This document shows positions 1 to 6,291 of a DNA stretch of 17,533 nt, in pieces. The stretch spans positions 1 to 17,533 of the forward strand of contig JAFGXK010000122.1 of NCBI GenBank assembly GCA_016936695.1, written 5' to 3'. Source of the DNA: Bacteroidales bacterium. GTDB lineage: Bacteria > Bacteroidota > Bacteroidia > Bacteroidales > VadinHA17. Positions within the stretch are counted from its first letter, which is position 1. Each line of letters starts with the position of its first letter. The position numbers and the translations under genes are program-made. Below the pieces are notes generated by a model. That model saw only the letters and a list, made by a program, of their open reading frames with translations. It ran no database searches and was not told the DNA's origin.

Positions 1-908
1 GGGATCAGTATGTTGTTGTCTATAAAGTTGACTCCGATGAAAGTTCCAAGCAGTTTAAGTGAAGCCGGCAGCAGCTCATCATAAGCTCCGGCAGCCAATA
101 TGGAGATCGTTCCCAGTATTAGTCCGATTACCCCGCCGATAATCGGGCCGATATAAGGTATGATATTCATTAGTCCCACAAAGAATCCGATCAGCAGGGC
201 ATTCTGGAAACCGAAAATCCTCAGCATAACAGCAACAAGCGTCATTACCCCTATCACTTCCAGGAGGACACCGAGGTAATAACGGATAAGCAGGTTTTTT
301 GAATCTTTAACCACTTTTCTGGTTGCGTTGTGATTTTTTTCGGGAATGAAAATGAGGAGTCCTTCCTCGAAAAGGTTTTCATCTTTCAGGAAGAAGAAGG
401 AGATGAACAGGATAGAGAAAATTCCTACAAAAATATTCCCGGCGGTGTTGAGGAATTTGCCGAGGGCAGTGCCTATGCTTCCAAGGTTAATAAGTTCCCT
501 GAGCCGTGCAACTGCGAACTGATCAATGGTTTCGTTCGCAGGGATGGCACCGAGTTCATGAAGCCTGTCGTCGAGCCAGTCCAGCGGACCCTGAAGATTG
601 TCCACCAGTGCATTTACGTCGATTGATGATACCGTTTCGGCCTGTTGGATGATTAGCGGGACAATGACAGCCACAAATCCGACACCGATCAGTACCAGGA
701 CCATCAGTGCCAGCAAAGCGCTGGCAAGGCGTGGCATCTTCAGTTTACGGATGTGTATTTTGTCAAAGAGAGTCACAAGGGGTTGGCCTACAAATGAAAC
801 CATAGCAGCAATCAGTACCCATACTATGATGTAGGAGAATCGCCAGATAAAATATCCGATGATAAAAAGCAAAAGGATGTAACCGGTATACTTCAGGACC
901 TGTTTCAT
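1..908 (-). CDS. AI-2E/PerM-family membrane transporter (3' end cut by window edge)
   Basis: The frame is open from the ATG at 906-908 to the left edge, giving 302 complete codons, so the C-terminus (probably 40-70 residues) lies outside. The protein is a polytopic inner-membrane permease. Hydrophobic segments lie near residues 8-40, 62-87, 155-174, 210-231, 235-272 and 282-300. The signature NIIPYIGPIIGG spans about 248-259, and the late IDNNILIP segment (about 296-303) is also typical of the AI-2E/PerM family. A hydrophilic loop (about 90-150) separates the early and late membrane segments, as in the family. Members export small molecules or exchange ions. Despite the name, few have been shown to move autoinducer-2, so the substrate is unknown here. 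It starts 42 bases after the MFS stop codon and is probably the last known gene of the transporter operon. Family call is firm, substrate open. Confidence 0.9.
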   Translation of the reverse strand, partial: MKQVLKYTGYILLLFIIGYFIWRFSYIIVWVLIAAMVSFVGQPLVTLFDKIHIRKLKMPRLASALLALMVLVLIGVGFVAVIVPLIIQQAETVSSIDVNALVDNLQGPLDWLDDRLHELGAIPANETIDQFAVARLRELINLGSIGTALGKFLNTAGNIFVGIFSILFISFFFLKDENLFEEGLLIFIPEKNHNATRKVVKDSKNLLIRYYLGVLLEVIGVMTLVAVMLRIFGFQNALLIGFFVGLMNIIPYIGPIIGGVIGLILGTISILAAGAYDELLPASLKLLGTFIGVNFIDNNILI

Positions 909-950
909 TCGGGCCGGGATTTATGAGGCTATAAATTTACAAAAAACACG

Positions 951-2147
951 TTAACAGGAGTTTCTAAACCTTATTAAAAATACCAGCATCAGAATGGCCG
1001 ATATTGATGCGGTTAAAGCCCCGAAGTAGAAGGGTACAGATGAATTTACTTTGTCGTACAGAACTCCTGCAATAAGACTTGCAGGCAGGAGAGTAATACC
1101 CAGCAGACCATTGTAGATACCCAGACCGGTTCCCTTTTTGTTTTTGTCGATGATATCTGAAATGAAAGCTTTTTGTATCCCGTCAGTTGCTGCCGAATAA
1201 AGGCCATAAAGAGCGAAGAGTGCTACTATTGATCTTTTATCTGCGGAAAATCCGAATCCGAAGTAAACCACGGCATAGATCAGAAAACCTGTTATCAGTA
1301 TCTTTTCCTTTCCGATTCTGTCCGCCAGCGAACCCACGGGAATGGATGCAGCCACGGAAACAGCATTTGTCAGAAGGAAAACGAGAGGAATGAAAGCCAC
1401 CTTCAGGCCCGCCTCATTTGCCTTCACCAGAAGCAGGGCATCGGTTGAATTGCCAAGTGTGAAAACGAAGACAATGGCCATGAAGAACCAGTACTTTGCA
1501 GGGAAATCCCTGAAATGGAATTTTCTGAACAGCTCATGCTTTTGCTTTCCGGCCTCTTTTATTCCGAAAGCTATTACGGCTATTGCCAGTAATGCAGGAA
1601 TCCCTGCAATGAGGAAGATGAGCCTGTAGTTACCCGGAAGGGCGGAAAGCATTAAGAAGGCGATCAGCGGGCCGGCAATTGCACCGCTGTTGTCCATTGC
1701 CTTTTGTAATCCGAAGCTTCTGCCGCTGTCGCCCTTTAAAATCGATCCTGCAATCAGGCTGTCGCGCGGAGCGGTGCGTATCCCTTTTCCGAACCTCTCG
1801 ATGAACCTGAGCAAGAGGACCTGTATTGGAGAGACTACGAGTGTATAGAGCGGGATTATCAGGGCTGAAAGACCGTATCCGACAAGCATGAATGGTTTGT
1901 TCCTGCCTATCCTGTCGCTCCAGAAACCCGAAAAACCCTTGACAAGTGATGCAGTACTCTCAGCGATTCCTTCTATCAGGGCAAGGCTTGTTTTTGATGC
2001 ACCGATCGACAGCAGGAACATTGGCATTACCGAATAGACCATTTTGACCGAGGTGTCGGTCAGGAAGCTGGTAAGGCCTGTATAGAAGATATTCCTTGAG
2101 AATCCGAACAGACTCTTTCCTTTATCGCTGTCAGTCGTTTTTTTCAT
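951..2147 (-). CDS. Major facilitator superfamily transporter
   Basis: A 398-residue inner-membrane permease of usual MFS length (about 12 helices). The loop 2-3 motif is visible as GFSGFWSDRIGRNKPF (71-86), with a weaker copy in the second half, GSLADRIGKEK (272-282). This is the internal symmetry expected of the superfamily. A conserved stretch ERFGKGIRTAPRDSL (117-131) marks the subgroup often annotated simply as 'MFS transporter' in Bacteroidota and other bacteria, related to drug/metabolite effluxers. The substrate cannot be read from sequence. The ATG at 2145-2147 lies inside the end of the Ca2+ ATPase gene, giving a 17-nt overlap in another frame. The next in-frame methionine is residue 36, inside the first helix region, so this start is well supported. 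The overlap implies translation coupled to the ATPase. Proton-driven efflux is an inference from family membership. Confidence 0.92.
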   Translation of the reverse strand: MKKTTDSDKGKSLFGFSRNIFYTGLTSFLTDTSVKMVYSVMPMFLLSIGASKTSLALIEGIAESTASLVKGFSGFWSDRIGRNKPFMLVGYGLSALIIPLYTLVVSPIQVLLLRFIERFGKGIRTAPRDSLIAGSILKGDSGRSFGLQKAMDNSGAIAGPLIAFLMLSALPGNYRLIFLIAGIPALLAIAVIAFGIKEAGKQKHELFRKFHFRDFPAKYWFFMAIVFVFTLGNSTDALLLVKANEAGLKVAFIPLVFLLTNAVSVAASIPVGSLADRIGKEKILITGFLIYAVVYFGFGFSADKRSIVALFALYGLYSAATDGIQKAFISDIIDKNKKGTGLGIYNGLLGITLLPASLIAGVLYDKVNSSVPFYFGALTASISAILMLVFLIRFRNSC

Positions 2148-4809
2148 CCCTGGCGGTGTTGATCCTTAAAAGTTTAAAGATATCTACAACCAGTATGGGG
2201 AGAAGCGACATCAGACCAACTATAATCCAGTGTTTGCCGTCGAGTTCGACCAGGCTGAAAGCATCCCTGACGGGAGGAATAAGGAGAACCACCAGTGCAA
2301 GTCCTGCCGAAACCAGAATAGCGCCTACAAGGGGCAGGTTCTTAAACGGGCTGATTGCCAGAGAAGATCTGGTATTGGAATGCAGATTCCTTACATGCAC
2401 AAGTTGTGCGAACATAAGGGTGGCAAATGCCATTGTCTGTCCGAGAGCCACTCCCTGTTCGCGGAGGCCGGCAATAAATGCAACAAGCGGTATTGCGCCT
2501 ACCATAAGTCCCATGTAGACAACCCGCCATATCATACCTCTGGTCATAAAGCCTTTCTTCGAATTCCGCGGCTTGCGATCCATGATATTCGGTTCAGCCG
2601 GATCAACGCTCAGGGCAAGGGCCGGGAGACTGTCGGTCACAAGGTTTACCCAGAGAATATGAATAGGAAGCAGTGGGATACCCAGGTTGAAAATTGAGGT
2701 TACCAGAAGCAGGAATATTTCACCGATATTTGTTGAGAGAAGGAAAGTGATTGCTTTGAGTATGTTGTCGTAGATTCTTCTTCCTTCTTCGACTGCCGAC
2801 ACTATGGTTGCAAAATTGTCATCGGTGAGTACCATGTCAGCAGCTCCCTTGGCAACATCGGTTCCGACTATTCCCATTGCAGCTCCGATATCGGCCTGTT
2901 TGAGTGCCGGGGCGTCATTTACTCCATCGCCCGTCATGGCCACCACCTCATAATGGCTCTGCCATGCTTTTACGATGCGAACCTTGTGCTCAGGAGCAAC
3001 CCTGGCATAGACTGAATACCTGGAAACATTCTCCCTGAACTCCTTTTCGCTGATCTTTTCAAGCTCGGCCCCGGTTATGGCTGTATCTCCTTCCCTGAAG
3101 ATGCCTATTTCGCGGGCGATGGCCATGGCGGTTCCCTTGTGATCGCCGGTTATCATGACTGGTCTTATACCGGCAGTCCGGCATCTGGCAACAGCTTCAA
3201 TAACCTCGGGCCGGGCCGGATCAATCATACCCAGCATCCCGATAAATATCAGTCCGTTCTCGAGATCACCAATGGATATGTTCTTCGGAGCAGAGGGGCA
3301 ATCCTTATAGGCCATTGCAAGCACCCTGAGTGCTGAATTTGTCATTTGTTCATTCGCGCTCCTTATCTTTTCAAGGTCATCAGCAGTGATCGCCCTGACT
3401 TTTCCTTCGATTATTATCTTGTCGCATACCCCCAGAACTTCCTCCAGTCCTCCCTTTACGTTGACCCTGGTGCTGTTTTCCGACATTTTGTTTACGGTGG
3501 TCATCCTCTTTCTCTCTGAGTCAAAGGGTATTTCAGCCACACGCGGGAATTCTTTCTCCACGGTATCCTTGTGCATGTTGTAGAGAATCCCGAAGTCAAG
3601 CAGGGCAGTCTCGGTTGGGTCGCCTGTATATTCAAACTTCCCATCCTCGTTGGTCCTTACCCGGGCATCGGCACAGAGCACCGAAATCAGCAGCAGCCTG
3701 TTTTCCTCGTCATTCAGAACCGTTGCAGGAGAGGCTCTGTTTATGACATCGTGTTTATGATTGACATAAGCTTCTACAATGGTCATCTTGTTCTGGGTCA
3801 GTGTACCGGTCTTGTCGGAACAGATGACCGTGGCGCTTCCCAGTGTTTCGACGGACGGAAGGGTCCGGATTATGGCGTTTCTTTTTACCATCCTCTGGAC
3901 ACCTATGGCAAGCACAACAGTTGAAACTGCAGGCAGGCCTTCGGGTATGGCTGCAACAGCAAGACTCACTGCTGTCATGAACATACTCATTACGGAGTTA
4001 CCGTAAAGGATACCAACAATAAAAATTACGCCGCATATTATCAGAGCGGCAATACCCAGGATCTTTCCAAGTTGTTCCAGTCTGCGGCTCATGGGGGTCT
4101 CGGTATCTACAGTCTGCTGGAGCATATCGGCTATTTTCCCGACTTCCGTAAGCATTCCTGTGGCAACCACTACACCGCGCCCTCTTCCGTAGGTGACCAT
4201 TCCGCTCGAGAAAGCCATATTAATGCGATCGCCGAGAGCCGGATCCGTTTCTGTCAGTGGATCGGTAATCTTATCAACCGGCACCGATTCACCGGTCAGG
4301 GCAGATTCCTGTATTTTCAGGTTGACGGCTTCAGTGAGCCGGATATCGGCGGGGATCACTGCACCGGTTTCAAGTATTACTACGTCGCCCGGAACGATAT
4401 CCTTTGTCGGGACCTCCTTTATTACACCGTCGCGCAGTACTTTTGTGAGGGGAGCAGCCAGGCTTTTAAGTGCTTCAAGGGAGGTTTCGGCCTTTCTTTC
4501 CTGAAATGCCCCAACAAAGGCATTAAGTATCAGAATGCCCATTATCACAAAGGTGTCAAGAAGACCTTCTCCTTCCATTACTCCAACCACTCCGGATATC
4601 ACCGCCGCGATCAGAAGAATGATTATCATAAAACTCTTAAACTGTCCGAAGAACATCGCTGCAAAGCTTTTCCTCCGCTTCGAAAGAAGCTGATTATAGC
4701 CGTGTTTTTCCAGTCTTCTTTTAACTTCATCAGTCCCTAAACCGCTGGTTGGATCAGTATTCAGGTCTTTTAAAATTTCACTGATGCCAAGATTGAAATA
4801 TTTAGTCAT
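2131..4809 (-). CDS. P-type (P2A, SERCA/PMCA-like) calcium-transporting ATPase
   Basis: An 892-residue pump of normal length for bacterial P2A ATPases; it probably exports Ca2+ from the cytoplasm using ATP. Order: N-terminal cation-ATPase domain (about 1-70), M1-M2 (58-103), actuator domain with TGES (172-175), M3-M4 with PEGLP (289-293), phosphorylation site DKTGTLT with Asp332, nucleotide domain with KGG (452-454), TGDH (554-557) and the hinge TGDGVND (626-632), then M5-M10. Ion ligands line up with SERCA: Glu290 in M4, Asn694 and Glu697 in M5, and Asn722, Thr725 and Asp726 in M6. The M8 glutamate (SERCA E908) is replaced by Gln802, as in plasma-membrane Ca2+ pumps. It is the first gene of a leftward operon with the MFS and AI-2E-type genes. 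The A-rich leader and a TACATTTG box about 57 bases upstream support the start. Mn2+ transport is a less likely alternative. Confidence 0.95.
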   Translation of the reverse strand: MTKYFNLGISEILKDLNTDPTSGLGTDEVKRRLEKHGYNQLLSKRRKSFAAMFFGQFKSFMIIILLIAAVISGVVGVMEGEGLLDTFVIMGILILNAFVGAFQERKAETSLEALKSLAAPLTKVLRDGVIKEVPTKDIVPGDVVILETGAVIPADIRLTEAVNLKIQESALTGESVPVDKITDPLTETDPALGDRINMAFSSGMVTYGRGRGVVVATGMLTEVGKIADMLQQTVDTETPMSRRLEQLGKILGIAALIICGVIFIVGILYGNSVMSMFMTAVSLAVAAIPEGLPAVSTVVLAIGVQRMVKRNAIIRTLPSVETLGSATVICSDKTGTLTQNKMTIVEAYVNHKHDVINRASPATVLNDEENRLLLISVLCADARVRTNEDGKFEYTGDPTETALLDFGILYNMHKDTVEKEFPRVAEIPFDSERKRMTTVNKMSENSTRVNVKGGLEEVLGVCDKIIIEGKVRAITADDLEKIRSANEQMTNSALRVLAMAYKDCPSAPKNISIGDLENGLIFIGMLGMIDPARPEVIEAVARCRTAGIRPVMITGDHKGTAMAIAREIGIFREGDTAITGAELEKISEKEFRENVSRYSVYARVAPEHKVRIVKAWQSHYEVVAMTGDGVNDAPALKQADIGAAMGIVGTDVAKGAADMVLTDDNFATIVSAVEEGRRIYDNILKAITFLLSTNIGEIFLLLVTSIFNLGIPLLPIHILWVNLVTDSLPALALSVDPAEPNIMDRKPRNSKKGFMTRGMIWRVVYMGLMVGAIPLVAFIAGLREQGVALGQTMAFATLMFAQLVHVRNLHSNTRSSLAISPFKNLPLVGAILVSAGLALVVLLIPPVRDAFSLVELDGKHWIIVGLMSLLPILVVDIFKLLRINTARDEKND

Positions 4810-4865
4810 TTAAAATGTTTTTAGATGCAGGATCTTTCCCGGTAACGAAGGTACTATATTCAGAG

Positions 4866-4873
4866 CAAATGTA
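4866..4873 (-). promoter_or_regulatory. Putative Bacteroidota -7 box for the Ca2+ ATPase operon
   Basis: On the minus strand the bases read TACATTTG, a full match to the Bacteroidota TAnnTTTG element. Transcription would begin near 4859, leaving a leader of about 50 nt before the ATPase ATG. No clear TTTG -33 element is found at the expected distance upstream, so the call rests on one box and its position. Confidence 0.45.
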
Positions 4874-4996
4874 ATCAGATTTTCTTTGCGTTATAACACC
4901 GGAAATGATTCATCCTGACCAAAGACGGGGGTATTTCAAGTTAGCCCGCACTCTTCCGGAGACAATATGTAAATATCTGATTTTAAGCTAAAATAA

Positions 4997-5028
4997 TTTG
5001 GATTATAAGATAATTTTTATTAGGTTTA
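4997..5028 (+). promoter_or_regulatory. Putative promoter for the OmpA/H3TH gene pair
   Basis: TTTG at 4997-5000 is followed after 20 bases by TAGGTTTA at 5021-5028, which matches TAnnTTTG at all but the last base. The spacing fits the Bacteroidota sigma-factor pattern. The start site would be near 5035, only about 17 nt before the ATG at 5052. With the minus-strand box at 4866-4873 this makes 4810-5051 a divergent promoter region; nothing else is seen in it. Confidence 0.4.
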
Positions 5029-5051
5029 GGAGAATTTAAAAAACCTGAAGA

Positions 5052-5618
5052 ATGTCAAGGAAATTACTCTATCTATTGGGTATTTTGCTGACAATACTGA
5101 TCGGGACGATATTACACTGGCTTTTAAACTGTAATTGCGGTCAGCAGTCAGGAAAAGCTATGTCACAAACTTCCGGAGAAGTAATTGTCGCAGTACCTGA
5201 AGGCCAAACAGGGCAGGCGCCAGCCGTTATGCCTGACACTTCCGGGCAGTCAAAACTTTTGAAGTTCCGGGAAATATATAATACCAGTCCTTTGGTATTA
5301 TATTTCGCAACCGGTAAGAATGAAACCATCCTTACCGCGGAAGAACAGCAGCGTATAGCTGAGATCGCCGATTACATGAAAAACGTTCCCAACTCGGTAA
5401 TATCAATTACCGGTCATTCTGACATCACTGGTAACAGGGAGCGCAATAACCTTCTGGCTATGGAGAGAGCCAGGTTTGCCGGTGCCAGACTCGTTGAAAG
5501 AGGTGTGCCTGAAAACAGGACAGAGCTCGCATCCCGTGGACCTGATGAACCCGCAGCTGATAACGGCACTCCCGAAGGGAGGGCTTTGAACAGAAGAACA
5601 GTAATCCTCATCAAATAA
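5052..5618 (+). CDS. Membrane-anchored OmpA-family peptidoglycan-binding protein
   Basis: 188 residues. A hydrophobic N-terminal segment (about 4-26) acts as a signal anchor. The cysteines just after it (C27, C29) make a lipoprotein possible, but LLNC is a poor lipobox. A low-complexity linker (30-70) leads to a C-terminal OmpA domain (about 78-188). The core motif GHSDITG starts at 121, and the terminal NRR (180-182) is typical. Asp124 and Arg139 are spaced exactly like the pair that binds diaminopimelate in OmpA (D271/R286 in Acinetobacter), so peptidoglycan binding should be intact. There is no outer-membrane barrel, so this is an anchored wall-binding protein rather than OmpA itself. The next gene begins 17 bases downstream on the same strand and is almost certainly co-transcribed. 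Family call is firm; partner and precise role are unknown. Confidence 0.9.
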   Translation: MSRKLLYLLGILLTILIGTILHWLLNCNCGQQSGKAMSQTSGEVIVAVPEGQTGQAPAVMPDTSGQSKLLKFREIYNTSPLVLYFATGKNETILTAEEQQRIAEIADYMKNVPNSVISITGHSDITGNRERNNLLAMERARFAGARLVERGVPENRTELASRGPDEPAADNGTPEGRALNRRTVILIK

Positions 5619-5635
5619 TCTTAAAACCACCTAAT

Positions 5636-6271
5636 ATGTGTTTACTATGCATCCTCTTACCCGTACTGGTCGGCCTGATATGCGCCATACTCGGCTACCT
5701 GCTGGGCCGCCTCTCATCAAAGCACACCGAAGAACTGATCCGGCTTCGCGGCGATCTCGAAGCATGCGGCAAGGAAAAGGAGAGACTTCTTTCACTTAAC
5801 GCCACCTTTAAAAACGACATCGACGACTGGAAGATGAAGTTCAATTCCCTGCAGTCTGATTTCGACGGAATAAAGACTGAGAACGACGACTGGAGAAGCA
5901 AATACGGCAGTCTTAAGACAGAATTTGATGACTTCAGGTTTAATCTTGCAGCGGCTCCTGCGGCCTCAACCTTTGATGTTGCCATGGCAGCCATGGCCTT
6001 TGGGAAAAAGATCCGTCCGGATGACCTTAAAATTGTTGAGGGGATAGGGCCCAAAATAGAAAAACTGTTCCACAAAGCCGGTATCACCACCTGGAAAGCT
6101 CTTAGTGATACTCCGGTTGAAACCTGCCAGAGGATTCTGGATGAAGCCGGTCCCAATTACAGGGTCCATAAACCCGAAACATGGCCGGAGCAATGCAGGC
6201 TGGCCTTCCTCAACCAGTGGAATGAGTTGAAGGAATGGCAGAGTAACCTGAGGGGTGGAAGAAAGGAATAA
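5636..6271 (+). CDS. Membrane-anchored coiled-coil protein with C-terminal helix-hairpin-helix (H3TH-like) domain
   Basis: 211 residues. One N-terminal transmembrane helix (about 3-24) is followed by basic residues (R25, K29, R36, R38). By the positive-inside rule this places the rest in the cytoplasm. Residues 29-101 look like a coiled coil with a 21-residue repeat: D-D-W at 63-65 recurs at 84-86, followed by similar F/Y-N/G-S-L and F-D patterns. The C-terminal part (about 126-211) carries LKIVEGIGPKI (131-141), a helix-hairpin-helix motif. The tail PETWPEQCRLAF...WNELKEWQ...GGR belongs to a widespread module annotated as an H3TH, FEN1-like 'predicted 5' DNA nuclease' domain (COG3743). No nuclease active site is seen, so DNA binding or a protein-interaction role is more likely than cutting. 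It is probably co-transcribed with the OmpA-domain gene. Function unproven. Confidence 0.82.
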   Translation: MCLLCILLPVLVGLICAILGYLLGRLSSKHTEELIRLRGDLEACGKEKERLLSLNATFKNDIDDWKMKFNSLQSDFDGIKTENDDWRSKYGSLKTEFDDFRFNLAAAPAASTFDVAMAAMAFGKKIRPDDLKIVEGIGPKIEKLFHKAGITTWKALSDTPVETCQRILDEAGPNYRVHKPETWPEQCRLAFLNQWNELKEWQSNLRGGRKE

Positions 6272-6273
6272 TA

Positions 6274-6285
6274 CCCTGCGCAGGG
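6274..6285. repeat. 12-bp perfect palindrome between convergent genes
   Basis: CCCTGCGCAGGG fills most of the 20-base gap between the stop of the H3TH gene and the stop of the fucosidase gene. As a hairpin it gives only a 4-bp stem and has no T run, so it is at best a weak bidirectional terminator. Confidence 0.3.
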
Positions 6286-6291
6286 AGGTCA

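Noticed and set aside
330..626. 98-residue plus-strand frame and neighbouring short frames at the left edge
   Set aside because: The minus strand carries an uninterrupted AI-2E/PerM-family protein through the same bases, with family signatures on that strand only.
4072..4740. 222-residue plus-strand open frame opposite the Ca2+ ATPase
   Set aside because: It lies entirely antisense to a fully motif-supported ATPase. Its translation has no recognisable family and is an expected shadow of codon bias.
5636..6271. Active FEN1-like 5' nuclease
   Set aside because: Only the small H3TH/HhH-type module is present. The acidic metal-binding nuclease core of FEN1 proteins is absent.
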